Source: Struthidea cinerea
Lineage: Eukaryota; Chordata; Aves; Passeriformes; Corcoracidae
DNA length: 64,000 nucleotides
Assembly (NCBI GenBank): GCA_013397865.1
Contig: VZTI01003366.1
Location: forward strand, 444,738-508,737
Reading direction: 5' to 3'
A program made the position numbers and the translations under genes. Below, one piece after another: positions 1-13,406 of this stretch (positions within the stretch are counted from its first letter, which is position 1; each line of letters begins with the position of its first letter). Under the pieces are notes generated by a model. It ran no database searches. It saw only the letters and a program-made list of their open reading frames with translations, and was not told the origin of the DNA.

Positions 1-3000
1 GGAGAGCTTATTTGTTTCAAGCAATGAACAAAAAATAAAAAGCAAAAGGAAAAACTCAATTACTCTTTAGTTGAGGACAAAACTAGAGCATCTTTGATAG
101 CTTTATGTGCAGCAGCAGCAGAACTTCATATTTAATTCTTCTCCACTTCCTCTTCTGAATTCCTAAGCAATATTAAGTAGCATCAGCTCTCCACACTGCC
201 AGAAGCAATTGCATTTAGAAGTAAGATGTCCCAATGTAAGTTTAAGAAGAAGCTATAAACATCAAGATGCAGCTGCCACACCCAGCAAGGGGAATGGAGC
301 TCTTTCACCACCCTGCCAACACCTACGGCTTCAAGCAACCCATGGACTTACCTGAGCCTTAGGGCCTCATCCGAGTGAGAAATCCCCCTCTAAGTTGTTC
401 TCCTCCAGACCAAGAGACAGAGGGAACTCAGAGCTCTCAGTCCAGAAGCACCCTCCCCATTGCTAACCTCTTGCTCCTCCTCCCCATTGCAAATTTGAAG
501 GTTCTTATCCTTTGCAGCTGTTCCCACTCTCTCCTGAGGGCCACAGAAGCAAGGGCAGACAGCTGCAGCTTTCTGCAGAAAAGGTCGCTTGCTGATTGCT
601 TGCCAGCTGAGGGACAATGTCCATTCCCCCTGAGGAAGGCAGATACCATCTCCTCTTCGTGACATTTGCACAGTGCTTCGGAACACAGCTATGTAAATGT
701 ACAGCAATCAGAGCTATTGTCCAAATCCTGCAAACCCATCAGAAGCCAAGAGGGCAATACCAGTTGATGACATTCAAGTATCTAGGTCTGTGTACTTAAC
801 AATCAGAAATTAAGTACAGGGCCTATAAGCAAGGCCAGGTTTACTCAGGTCTACAGCCAGCACTTCACCACAGTTTTGCTGAAAAGCAAAATTCTCTCCA
901 AAGAGAACAAAATTCAAACCATTTGAAGAGATCATCTGACACTGCATTTGTCATTGCCACGGCCAGAAAATTATCCAACCCATTGAACAGCATGTACAGT
1001 CTGCAGGTGGGTCAGAGAAAGCCTGAGGCACGGATCAGCAGGTACAGCAGAGGTCAAACAGCCCTATGGTGTGGGCACTGAGGCCAGCAGAAGCTGTGAA
1101 CACATGGATTTGAGGACACCACTTGGCAAAGTGGCATTTTCTGTTTCTCTTCCACTGAAGCCATGGGAACACTGCAACACTCCCCCACCTTCCCCAGGCC
1201 AATTAAGTCCCAGATAAAAGATTTGGCCATGGTGATTTACCCAATACCCCTACACAATGCAATCAGATGTTTAGAAACACCACGAGTCCTGAATTCCAAC
1301 TATTGTGTCTTCTTATGTTTTTCCTTCACAGATCAAAAAGATTTTTGCACATTTTCTGTTATGTAACACGATCCACTGACCTAAGACATTTGCCTTTATT
1401 AAAAAAATATGCTGCAACAATACCCTGAAAGTCACAGGTAGAAAGTGCTGGCACTCCACCGGGCAATGGATGTGAAATACTCCAGTGCTTTTGTCCAGGG
1501 CTTTCCATGCAGCTCCCTGTTTAATGAGTCCATCACCAGGTTTAATGACCTGCCAGAGCTTTAGAGACACTCTTCCCTCCTCATCAATGATTCACATGCA
1601 GTCTTAAAGCTGTGCACAGATTAAAGAGGCTGCTGCTCTCCCACCTCGCTTCAACCCAAAGTGGTTTTAAATATTTCATCTCACCACAGCACTCTTCTGT
1701 ACACATCCCAAAGGTGCTCTGAGAAGCTCTCACCGGGAGTTCAGCATTACCTGGCAGAGGGCCTGCTGGCACCACAAGAAAGCTGTCACTGCCAGGCATG
1801 CCTACATCCTATATTTACTTTCTTTAATGAGTCCTGCATGACCCCGGCTGCCAAGAGTAGGGATAGGATTTTCTAAGGTAATTGACGCTTTTTATGGAAA
1901 AACAGATGGAAGGTCTGATTGCAGGGACAGAACAAAGGAATACCTGATCTGTAATTACTGGGGTCAGCAGGAGTTCTCCTTTGACTTCAAGGGAAATGGA
2001 GTCATGACCCTCTTCTTCTCAGCTCTGAGGGGATTTAGAGGTTATCAACAAATGCAGAAACGTAGGCTGGATCTTGCATTTCCCAGGTGAGCATGCCAAG
2101 GATTAGCAGTCTAATAGGATACCCAGAACACCCTGTAGCTCTTACTGTGAAGCAACCCTGATGTGAGAAGTCTCATGGTCCAGGCTGCCACAGAGACTTC
2201 CCTCCCTCCCTCCCTGCACAAAGCAAGACTCTGCCCTATGATGCAGTCCTCATGAACACATTTTTGGTCCCATGGAAAGGAAAGCAAAGTAGCACAGGGA
2301 AGAGGGGAAAAAGACCTCAAGCCACCTGCCAGCTTTGCCACCAATGGCAGGATTTTGCTGCTACCCCTCTGAGCCACTACTTTGCCTTCTCCCAGGTGGG
2401 AATGATACCATCAGATCTCACATTCTAAGCCTCTGCCAGCTTGGTCGTCCACAGATAACAGTCACAGTCTCCACATGCCTGTGGCCATCCATGACACAGG
2501 AAAGATTCCTCAGAAGATTACTCTGGGGCCCTCTGGAGAATTCCTGACCTTTGGATTTTCATTTAAATCAACTTAAACCTTCAGAACCTCCATGGCACAG
2601 AAGAGTCTGTGACCCCACAGAGAAGCCCCACAGAAAAAGCTCCCTTTGCAGCATCTGTCCATGGTCAGGAATGTGGCTGAGGCACCAGATGATCCCTCTA
2701 CACTGCCAGGGACAGTACAGCAGGCAATATTTGGTCACATCATATCTTTGGCCTCATTTCTTCTCTCACCCCATAATGGGAAATGTGGAAAAAAATCCTT
2801 CAAGAGATGAAGGGAGTCACATCAGTCCACAGAAGATATGGCCAAATCATGAAAATGTTGTTTGTTGGCACACTCAGAAAATGAAGCCTTGCCTTTTCTT
2901 GTATAATTCAGCCTTTCCTGCATGAGGAAAGAGTGATGACCTCTGTAGGCCTGCAAAGGGTAGACCTGACTGAGAGAGAATAAAGATCCCTTTACTTACT

Positions 3001-6000
3001 GCAAAACCAAACAAAAGTGAGCAATAAAGCACTGCAGAAAACAAGCAGGTAAGTACTTGCGTTTTATCTTCAGTCAACACCTTTTCAGCATGGCTGATCT
3101 CTGAAATCTGTTTTCATGTAGTTCTGCAAACCCATACCCCCTGGGAAGCTGGCACTGCTCTTGCTGAGCATTAGCTCTCACTTCATTTGTCCACACAATC
3201 TCTACACAACTGTCATCTTGACATCCAAGCAAGCTTAAACAAAAACATAATCTCTCCACAAAGCACACCTCTCTTCTCAAATAGCTCTCAGGTGTTCCTT
3301 TCCATGAAATCCATCACCAAACCACTCTGCCTTCCTCAGTGAAGGGAGGACATTTAGAGAAGATAGCTCTGTAGTATATCATAGGCTCAATTTACTGTGG
3401 ATCATTGCCTCTTTCTTGCCCACTCTAATCCCTCTTGGAAGTGAGAGGGCCATGGCATGGGGTCTTGGCCAGAGTCACTGCAGCAGCCATGGAAAGATTC
3501 ATTGTACATCCTCACTGTACAACAAAGCCACCAAGGAAAGAACGCGGCAAGAGAAAGCGTTCAGTCAAAGGGCTGTGTGATGAACAACTGGACCTTGAGG
3601 CGGATGAAGGAACCAGATGAAAAGGCAAGGGAATATCCACTGCCATAATGTCAATTCACTCCCTCCTTCTTTCAAATCCCTTCTTGTCTAGTGACTCAGG
3701 ACTTTCGATGAAAAGGAGCTGACCAGTGCAGTTCAGCCTGCACCCAGGAAACAATGGGGTTCCCCATTACCCTCTGTCTGCTCCAGCTGTCTTACTCTGA
3801 CCGGCACAGGGTGAATGTCCACAGTTCTGCACAACCCCTGCCCAGAAATCCTTGCAGTTAACCACAGCACCAAAGCATTACACCAAAGGAAAAGATGCAG
3901 GTGCTGGGCTGTTTCCAAACTGCCTTCCACTCGGCTGTCTCCAGTGCAGCTCAGCCAGAGAGCAACACCCCAACCCTTCTGATGGGCTCCTCACTGGAGT
4001 AATGGTGCCAAAGCCTGGGCACCACACTAAGCCACCAGTGCCACCAGGGCTCTTGAAGCAAAGAGCCATCAGGTACCCACTGTGCTACCAAAAACCCTAC
4101 ACACTCAGAAAGTTTGAATCATATGAAAATCAAGCTTTATCAAATCCCAGTCATCTCCATCCCCAGCAGAAGCAGGGTGACCTTAAAGAAGTTTTATCAG
4201 GTTTGAACTTATCCCAGGTTATATAAACCGCAGTAGTCTCAAAGATGTGAAACATGGGTATGAGAGTGCAATTATGTTAGAGTTGATTGCATTGAGGAGT
4301 TAAGGTTAGTGGAACCAAACTCAAGCTGGTGTGAATCATTGCAGTTCCACTGGAGGGAACAGTTACATTATTTACTCTGGATGAAAACTCTTTAATTAAG
4401 TTGAACAGAACAAGAAAAGGGCTATAAACAGAATCGGACTTATAAAACAGTAAAGCACAGTTTTCTGTCCTTAAAATAAGTCTCTCTCCAACACTAGATT
4501 TCAAAACTGGGGCCATGTCAGGTGAAAGGCAAGGCCCTCCATTTGCTGACTTACACACACAAAAAAGGATACAACCTGATGGGACCTGTCAGATATAACT
4601 CACTTGCCACATCAGGAAGCAGAGATCATAGATGGACAGGCCCAGCTCCCCCTCAGTCACCTGAGAACATAATTTAAACATTTTCTCCAGATGCAAAGCC
4701 AGCCCCAAGGATTGCAGCACAGGTGTTGGATTTTGGAGACGGAGGCTCCATGCTTGCTTCTACTACAGCTACTCCTCAGCAAGGCTTTTAAGTTGGGTCT
4801 GTACCAGTCAGCCTTCAGGACAACCTTGCACTTATACCAATGAATATCTATGCCTAAAACATCCTCAGCTGACTACCGGGGACTGGTGCCCATGACATTG
4901 GGTTCTTCTCTCCTGGAGACCCCCTCTCATCTTCCTACTCTTCCTCTCTTCATTGAATCACTGGAAACTCCCTGAGGTCTCTGCCACAGGGAACCAGGAT
5001 CAAGAACAGACCTGCAGCTCCTTATTTCTGATGCCCAGCTCTGCCATATCCTGCTTCCTCCCACAGCCCAGGTGCAGAAAACTTCTGAGAGCTCTGTTTT
5101 CTGAGCAAGCAGCACGCTGCAGGTGGCTTGGTGCACTGCAGGGTGTTGGCTAGACCTAGCAACACCGGCAGTCAGAGGTGATCTCTCACACTAAATCCTT
5201 GGGATGCAGGGCTGGGGTAACAGACAAGCTTTTGAGCACTTCAATCCATGTCACCTCACTCCATCCAAAAAAGGCTCAGACTATTCCAGTCGTCTGATGG
5301 AGAACTACAAAATGAGGATCAGCACTTTGACTTTACAGTGTTCTGTAATGCCAGAAATTTACACTGACCTTGGTGGCCCCACAACATTGAACCATGTAAT
5401 GCACAGCTCCCCACCAGCCTCCATCCCCTGCAACAGGGCCAGACTTTGCACACTGGAGCATTAAATCAGCAATCCTCTGCTTCTCTGACATCACCATGGG
5501 ACTCTGCTGCTCAGGTTGCCTTGACACAGGCGTTTGATTCACAGTAGCAGGCTTTTCAGCTATGGCTGTGAAGCTGATCTACATATTAGTATAATAACCC
5601 TTTACAATTTAGTAAGATGAGAAGTGGAAAAATACAAGAAAGAAAAGATGAAGCCCTCTGCAGATGTTGTCCTCACATATGGTCTCCCATATGGTTGTAT
5701 TTCACTGCTGCTCAGTTTTGTAAGATCTCTCTCTTCAGAGGGTAACCCCAGCCCCTTCTGTACCGTAATCAAGAGACTGATTAGGAAACAGGTAACACTG
5801 CTGGCCACTTTGTCATTGCTGGTAGAAGTGCTGAACAGCCACTGCTAAATTACAGCTATCAATCTCCCAGGCTGCACATGAATCCATTAATTATTTCTTC
5901 CATTCCCCACAGAGACAGATGCTTCCTGTTTTCTTGACATAAGCTGTGTGGATCACTTGCCCATCTGGCTTCTCTGTGTTGCTATAATGGTAGTTTTCCC

Positions 6001-9000
6001 TCAGATGTCATGTTACAATTCCTAGCCTCCACAGGGAGAGAATATTATCACTTAGCATTTCTAAAGGATATGTCTCTAATCCTCCAAAAGTTGTTAATTC
6101 ACCCTGGAATTACTGGATTATGTTATGATGTACTATTAGCCCAGATTTACAGGGTGTGTGTAAGGCTGGGAAACTGGTACCAGTGACATGGCTTGCCAAA
6201 GATCATAGTGATGTCCACAAACTAGACACATGAGCACTACTCTGAAAGTTTGCTTTCACACCAGTACGTAAGGATAAGAAAGAATGAGAGACAGCATTCC
6301 ATGACCTGCTTGCTTAGGGAAAGCAGAGTCCCCATGCACAATGTGTGCCTGCAGCTACAGGCGGGCCCAAGGATGATGATGCTTCTTTACAATCATGCAG
6401 GACACCAGTGGCATCTTGGCAGGGGAGAAGAGCAGCACCACAGGGTGAAGCCACAGCCACACTGGCAGGGCCACCATGAGCAGTGTGCCAGACTCCACAA
6501 GATCTGACCAGTCCCCTGCACACACAGAAAGCTCCAGGGTTTCTGCAAGGAGAGGAAGCCCCTTAACATGAATTTCATCAACAAAACTGGAGCTCTCTCT
6601 GCCTAGTAGATATAGAAAGGAGCTGGCTTGGGGGATTTCCATTTCAAGTTCACACCTGGCCCATAACCTCTGAGGGGAAGATGGCCATAGATGTGACATT
6701 AGAGCAATTTTACAAATGATCTCTCCCAAGCATCAGTTTCTCCAGGCAAAGAAGAACGGGTAGTTTTGATAGCAGTTCCTTTTTCATTACTCACTTTCAT
6801 GTCGTTATACCAGTAAGATTCTGTCTCTCCAGGGTGTTTTTCTCTAGTGATTAAAGTTGTGAGCCTTCGACCTTGTGCCTTATCAACACTACACAACACA
6901 CACTATAACCACGTAGAAACTTGCTGCCTTTCATCCCTTATGGCTTAATAAACTTGCCAGCAGACCTATTGCAACAGAATAATGAAGCTAAGCAATTGCA
7001 TTCAGCTCAGTAAATCTAGGAGCAGTGCCTGTTAAAAATAAATAACATTAGATTAAAAAAACTCCGACAACTAATTGCGGAAATGTGGAGTGATATGAAG
7101 AGATCCCATCAGTTCAGCCAGAGTTCACAAACCTCTCACTCTGCTGCCTCAGCTGCTGAAAGGAGGAGCAGTGTGAGAAAAGATGAGAGTAGGGACTTGC
7201 ATAAATCTAGAAGAGGAGGAAGAGGAGATGTCCGGACATATCCACACACAGGGTGTGCCTTAGGGATCCGCTGCAGGAACTGCAGACAGCATGGCCTTTG
7301 GCATGAGATGCTCAGGAAGGGAAGGAATGGTGCTCAGAAGCAGGTGCTTTGGCACAGTATTGTGGAGAAGGCAGCCCGGCATCTGGCTCCTGAAATTTCA
7401 AATTTGGTGACATTTCAGCCAGTTGACATCAATAACCTGCAGTTTATGCTGTGTTAGTGCTGCAGTTGGGCATTTTCTGGCATGAAGCACAAGACAGATC
7501 CTCTTCCAAGGCAAGGCACATGGGCAGGACGTAACAGTAATGCACAGGGTAAGCACTGCATGTGCAGTACTCCTGATACTGCTCTACTGAGCAGTCACAT
7601 GAGGGCTATTCAGGTCCAGATGCTCAATCTGGAGGTGCTGAAGGTATGGCCCTTTTCCAACATTGCCTGTGTACGGAGCCTGTGGTAACCACATTTCCAT
7701 CTCTGTTTAGGTCTGACAGACAGGCCCACAGAAGATCTCACCTGCAAGATCACACACAGACATCTGTGAGGGCTCATGACACTGCCCCTTAATATGCTGG
7801 GCAGCCTTAGACTGTTGCACGACTAAAAGCCACAGAAATTTATTCAGTCCCCAGCAGGTGGTAGGAGAAAGCAAGACCCATGGCCTTTTCCATATCCAAT
7901 TCCCTCCAACAACGAGATCCTCAGGGGAAAACGCCCAAATCACCCTAGGACTACCAACAAGTACAATGAATCTCTTCTACCTCTACGGCTCCCTGGATCT
8001 CCAGGATCCAGGGCTGTAACAAACTTCCAGTGGTTGGCACCGCTACCCCAAAGTACTTTCTCCAGCTACCAAGTCACTTGAAACCAGATCTAGACCTGTG
8101 TCTGACTTCCTGGGAGAAATTTCTTCTGCAGGTGTAAGCTGCTGCCCTGCCTTTCCACCAAGAAAGGCAATACATGTCCCAGATAGACAGAGAACAAGAA
8201 AAGGGAGCTCCAGCTCCACAGTGCACTTCACAGTAAGTGCCACAATTTATAGCACATAAATACTGTACATATACTGCTGCGTTTTGCAGACATTATCATC
8301 TTAAAGGGTAGGTAGGAGGTGGGAAAACAGCGTGTAACAACTGTAGCTTAGACAGCTGCTTTCTTTGCCACGTCTAATGCTATTTAGGGAGGTAAAATAG
8401 GTCTACCCAGCAGTGCCTCTGCTTCTGGTAGGATACACTGCAGTGCCATGTGGGGCTTCTGCTGAATAATTAGGTTAAAGGCACAATCATGTAAACAGTC
8501 TTGTAGAGGCTTTCTGGGAGAAAGACAAAACCATTCATAACTCCAAGCCCATCCATTTCCCAGAAAGAAACTACATTGTCCTCGTGCTGGGCTTTTGCAG
8601 TGCACCTAACACAGACTGTGTGACCTATCCACTGTGGCTGAAAATCTGTGGACAGGATTGATCTCCCACAGTGCCAGGTGTCACAGCTAATGGCATCTTT
8701 CAGCTGCATACAAGACTATGTTCAGAAGTTGTTTTAACACCAGAAAAGTTAGTCCTGGTCTTCCTACCCCTCCTCCTTTCTTCCCCCAACCTGATTATCA
8801 GCTACATGTCCTTGTCCTCCCATGTCCTTGTATGTCTGGTTCTACAGAGCCAGTTCAACTCACTAATCTGACAGAATATGCTTCCTTTATTCTGTCCTGG
8901 GGGAAAACTTTTGGCCAAGTCTGTTTTTGTGCCAACTTAGTGAGTTAAATCATCTCAGTAGGAGCTGACTAGCAAAACCAAAATCAAAGCTGACAATAGC

Positions 9001-11798
9001 TCTACCACTAAAGATACACAAATGGAAAGTGAAAAAATCCAGGATCCAGAAGATACTGGATCAGCTCAGCTCCAGTAAACTATACCCTCCATTAAACATG
9101 GAACATCTCATTTTACACTTCTTTGTATTAGACAAATAGGTGATTTCTCTCCTACAGTCCACAGGATATAAGAAATCATATTTTCACTGGTCTAGTTTAT
9201 TCTAGGTGCTGGATATCTTGGCTCTACTGGCCATAAGAGTAGCTTTTTCTCATTTGTGCTTGGAGTTTGCCTTGAGGAAGTTTGGCAGGATGCAGCTATG
9301 ACATCTGTAATGGTAACAGCATGGGAAAGGACTGCCAAGGTGATCCTGTTTTAGTAAGTGGAATCACACTGCACTTATGCAGCCTTAAAGAAGCCATAAC
9401 ATGACCTGCGACTTTTAGCATATAGATAAATGGAGGAGACATGATGTCTGGTTCTGGAAGCTTCTGAACTGACCAGAAGCACAGCACAGCAGTGAGGAGA
9501 ATAGATCACTCTTCTTGCACAGGTGCTTGTGCTGTGACAGCACGGTGCTGATCTCTGCTCTGACCCACCAGGGCTGCCCTCAGGTCTGGCCTAGACCCTG
9601 CAGACACAACCAAACAGTGGCCAGTAGCCCTTCTTGGCTCCTTCCTTCTTCTCTGCTTTGAGCTCTCAGAGCAAGGAAAGCTTTGCTTTTCTCTTTAGGG
9701 ATGTTAGGCCAAGAGTCTTTCACACTGATGGTTTGTCTGAGCAGCACAGAATTGCCATGGTTACAGCCTTATTTGCGGACTTAGGGAGAACAGCAGGATT
9801 CATGGAGCCAAACTCAAAAGCTCGCTTGTACATCAGAGAGATACAACTGGGCATGAGTCAACATCAGAAGGAAAATAAATTGCTTCTCCCACCACCCAAA
9901 ATGCCAAAAGGGACAGTCAGGAAAAGCATCATTGCATCAGGGCTTTGAGAAAGGTGAGCTCAATCACTTTCAATAAAAGGCTTAGGGAAACAACTAACCT
10001 TCATCCGAGTGAGTAGGCAGCTGCAACGCAGTGCCCTTTCTCCTCGAGAGCAAAGTCTAATTATTTTTTCAGAAGTGCAAACTCCTTCAAGCAGTTCTCT
10101 TTGCTCCTCATTTTGTTTTAGCCAGAAGTTGTGAGGTTCTAAATGCCCCACGTGTCTCCTGGAATCTCTGCTTGCAGCAACACTGAAAGAGGCTGTGAGA
10201 GGAGTTCAAGGTAGAGCTCAGCCTGGAAGACACATCTCACCTGTGTCAGCTTCCCTCTCGCAAGTGTGACATGACAGAGTCACAGCAAACCCTGCAGGTG
10301 CAAGGTGCAGAAGCTACGAAGGGCACCTACATCCTGACTGCCCCTTTGGGTAGTGCTATCCCCCTCAAGAGCTCACTCCGTTCATCCATGAGAGGTCATC
10401 ACCCTCAGCCCAGGCTGGACACAGCCTGGACACAGCCTGAGGCCAGAGCCTGTACATGTGCTCCCTCTGTGCACAGCAGTATGAGCAGGTAGCACGAGGT
10501 CCTCAGCCATGGAACACCCTTGGTTTTGGTAGCAATTCCCGCTGTGATTCACTTGGTCTGCAAAACAGCCAGACATGCAACCATACTCCAGCTGTACAGC
10601 GCTGCCAAATCTCAGCACCAAATACCCCAGCAGCAAAGCCTGTCCAATGGCACCACGCTGGAAAGCTGGCCACAACCTCAGGGACAGTGCAAAATGTTGC
10701 TGTAGTGACATTGCAATTCATGGCCTCGAGGGATCCTTCCCACCACACACAGACAGCACCAGGATGTGGCTGGTGTTTGCCCTGTGGTGCTGTGAGTCAG
10801 GATATGACCCACAAGCTTCTGTATTTACAGGAAAGCACCCTCCAACACCAGAACACAAATTGATTGCACCAGTCAGAGCCCTTGGAAAGCAACTAGAAAG
10901 CAACAGGAGCCCACCACTGTCACTTCCAGAGGTTGCTGTCCATGAGCAACGTGACCACATGAACTCTTTTTCCAGGCTTCTTCCAGCTCAAGATGATAAA
11001 AAGCAGGCTCACTCCTCCCATTTTATTGGGCAGAGAAGCAGTCTGAGCATGCAGAAGAGCGAGGGAAGAGCCTTCCATGCCTGACCTCTGCAGGTGTCCC
11101 TGTGTGACCAGCACTGCACCTTCTATAATATCCTATGATTCTTTGAAACCTGCTGGACCCCACAGAGGCAGTAGCAGCATAAAAGCTTAAAAGCTCAGAG
11201 AGAGACTTCTGCTGGTGTGAATACCCATTCCCCAGGAAATCAATGAATTTACAGCCCCAATTTAAACTGCTATAAGCAATACCACTAAAAACATATTTGC
11301 GTTATTATCACTGCACTGCACAGTTAATTGCTATACAAATATTTGTGCTGCCCACATTCATCACAAGGGCTGCTGCTGCCTCCGGGTGAACTTACTCAAA
11401 GTCTGATGTGTTTTCCCAAGACTGGAAGTCTTAAAGGGGATGTCTCTATTTGGCACGCTCGGAGAAACACTGATCCAAAATTCCTCTCCACTGAAGTGGA
11501 TCCAGAGCAACAGGGGACCATTTGCTTCAGAGGAAAAGCATGATGGGGCAAGAGCTCCCAGGCTATATTTCTGGACCAAAAAAGTCAGGCTGAACCTACC
11601 TTTCCACTTGTCAGCTCATTGTGACTTATTTAGATTTATCACCAGTCTTTCCTACTCCCCTCTCTCTCTCTCTCTCCCCCCTTTCTTTTTTAATTAGGCC
11701 ACTGAGGCCTTGTTTTCAGAAACCGTCTGGATCCCAACAGAAGCTTTTAAGTCTCAGACATCAAATGGCAGGCAGTTTACTATAGTTAATTATGATAA
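1..11798. other. intergenic DNA, no gene recognised
   Basis: No open frame here has protein-like composition, matching splice sites or similarity to a family I know. The longest frames (for example 10456-10863 and 10575-11084 on the plus strand) overlap each other and opposite-strand frames in a GC-richer patch, as chance ORFs do. I see no RNA gene and no clear transposable element. Minor landmarks are a CCCTCCCTCCCTCC run near 2201-2214 and a small direct repeat of GGACACAGCCT near 10418-10440. By inference this is part of the region downstream of CFAP58. Confidence 0.6.
11661..11676. repeat. (TC)8 dinucleotide microsatellite
   Basis: Eight uninterrupted TC units lie inside a longer pyrimidine-rich stretch (about 11640-11695). 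It is an ordinary simple repeat with no associated gene. Confidence 0.9.
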
Positions 11799-12226
11799 TT
11801 TTTGCTTAGTAGTAGCTTCCCTCTGAAGAGTCAAAACTACTTAGAAAAAGCCCCAGCCTCAGGCATGAATTTCTAAGAACACAATTTTTGTCATTCATTA
11901 TTTTACAAAGTTAAGTAGTAGCAGAAAGTTAAAACCCAGAAGGGAAAAAAGAGCTGACAAAAAGAATACCATTACATAATAGACAACCAGACAATGTTTG
12001 CCTTTTGCAGGCATCAGGCACTGCTGTGCTGAGCTGTGGCACAGGGTCTGGGTCTCCCATGGTGACCCAGTCCTCTACCACGGCCATGCTCAGCCAGAAA
12101 GGTTGCTCTGAATTGCACACAAGGATGGACAGCGCTCTGGCCAGCCCCAGAGCACAGAAGGCTCAAAGGCATCCTGAAATTTCCCACAAGCAATGTGGGC
12201 TGTGAGTGAGGCATGTTGTTGTTGTG
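11799..12226 (+). repeat. 428-bp direct duplication, copy A
   Basis: This segment recurs in the same orientation at 12961-13406. By eye the copies differ by about six substitutions and one 19-bp insertion in copy B (about 98.6% identity outside the indel). Copy A runs from the T-run before GCTTAGTAGTAGC to GGCATGTTGTTGTTGTG. A 66-codon frame is intact in both copies (12005-12205 and 13188-13388), but intactness means little at this identity and I do not call it a gene. The copies flank a unique AT-rich spacer (12227-12565) and a 40-bp minisatellite. It may be a recent local duplication or an uncollapsed haplotype in the assembly. Confidence 0.95.
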
Positions 12227-12565
12227 CTTTCAACACTTTCAAAAGTACTTCCAGAAAAGTGTCCCTATCCTTCATTATCTTGAATGATCATTGATTTTGT
12301 ATATTATTATAACACAGCAATAGAATGCAAGCTAATGGAAAATACCAACATCAACCAAACCAACCAAAACCCAAAGTAAATTGAAGTTGCTTTCAGTAGA
12401 GCTCCTAATTGAAATGTTTACAGAGAAAATCAGTTTCTCTGCCTTTCTTGTACCTTAGTGAAGATATGTTTTATGATGAAAGATTCATCTTTCTTTATGA
12501 TAGATATGCCATGTTCTTACATAGAAAATACTTTCAAGGAATTAATCTTTGCCAAGATTTGCCAA

Positions 12566-12943
12566 CCCAGACTGGATTTTTCCCGGAGTACGGAATGGGG
12601 GAAAACCCGGACTGGATTTTTCCCAGAGTACGGAATGGGGGAAAACGCGGAATGGAGTTTCCCCGGAATACGGAATGGGGGAAAACCCGGACTGGATTTT
12701 TCCCNGGAATGAACTCTGGGGAAAACCCGGACTGGATTTTTCCCAGAGACTGGAATGGAGTCTGAGGAAAACCCGGACTGGATTTTTCCCAGAATACGGA
12801 ATGGGGGAAACCCGGACTGGATTTTTCCCGGAGTACGGAATGGGGGAAAATCCGGACTGGATTTTTCCCGGAGTACGGAATGGGGAAAAAACCTGGATTC
12901 GATTTTTTTCCCAGAATATGGAATGAGGGAAAACCCAGACTGG
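12566..12943 (+). repeat. 40-bp minisatellite, about 9.3 copies
   Basis: The unit begins CCCGGACTGGATTTTTCCC and ends GGAATGGGGGAAAA. Boundaries read by eye are 12566, 12606, 12646, 12686, 12726, 12772, 12811, 12851 and 12891, with a 10-base partial unit at 12934-12943. Most units are exactly 40 bp. The exceptions are unit 5 (46 bp), unit 6 (39 bp) and unit 9 (43 bp). Units 3 and 4 are the most diverged, and base 12705 in unit 4 is an unresolved N. Because 40 is not a multiple of 3, every reading frame shows the same peptide words in rotation (such as PDWIFP and EYGMGE). These are translation artefacts of a tandem repeat, not a protein. Confidence 0.97.
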
Positions 12944-12960
12944 TTAATGAGAGAGGAGGG

Positions 12961-13406
12961 ATTTTTTGCTTAGTAGTAGCTTCCCTCTGAAGAGTCAAAA
13001 CTACTTAGAAAAAGCCCCAGCCTCAGGCATGAATTTCTAAGAACACAATTTTTGTCATTCATTATTTTACAAAGTTAAGAAGCAGCAGAAAGTTAAAACC
13101 CAGAAGGGAAAAAAGAGCTGACAAAAAGAATAAGCTTTTGGGGGCTATACACCACTACATAATAGACAACCAGACAATGTTTGCCTTTTGCAGGCATCAG
13201 GCACTGCTGTGCTGAGCTGTGGCACAGGGTCTGGGTCTCCCATGGTGACCCAGTCCTCTACCACGGCCATGCTCAGCCAGAAAGGTTGCTCTGAATTGCA
13301 CACAAGGATGGACAGCGCTCTGGCCAGCCCCAGAGCACAGAAGGCTCAAAGGCATCCTGAAATTTCCCACAAACGGTGTGGGCTGTGAGTGAGGCATGTT
13401 GTTGTG
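12961..13406 (+). repeat. 428-bp direct duplication, copy B
   Basis: This is the second copy of 11799-12226, 1162 bp downstream of the first. It starts 18 bases after the minisatellite ends. It carries a private 19-bp insertion at 13132-13150 (AAGCTTTTGGGGGCTATAC) and scattered substitutions, including AGAAGCAG for AGTAGTAG and AAACGGTG for AAGCAATG. Similarity ends in a GTTGTG repeat near 13406, after which the sequences are unrelated. Confidence 0.95.

Noticed and set aside
7083..7457. 124-codon frame with Ser/Arg-rich start, plus strand
   Set aside because: The SR-like appearance is brief and no known protein or exon boundaries fit.
10456..11084. 135- and 169-codon overlapping frames, plus strand
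   Set aside because: Two mutually overlapping frames plus opposite-strand frames indicate a stop-poor region rather than a gene.
12409..12998. Frames with repeated PDWIFP/EYGMGE peptides on both strands
   Set aside because: They are produced by the 40-bp minisatellite. The unit length is not a multiple of 3, and one frame runs through the unresolved base.
12005..13388. Pair of near-identical 66-codon frames (12005-12205, 13188-13388) as duplicated genes
   Set aside because: The DNA copies are about 98.6% identical throughout, so intact frames carry no evidence of selection, and no domain is visible.
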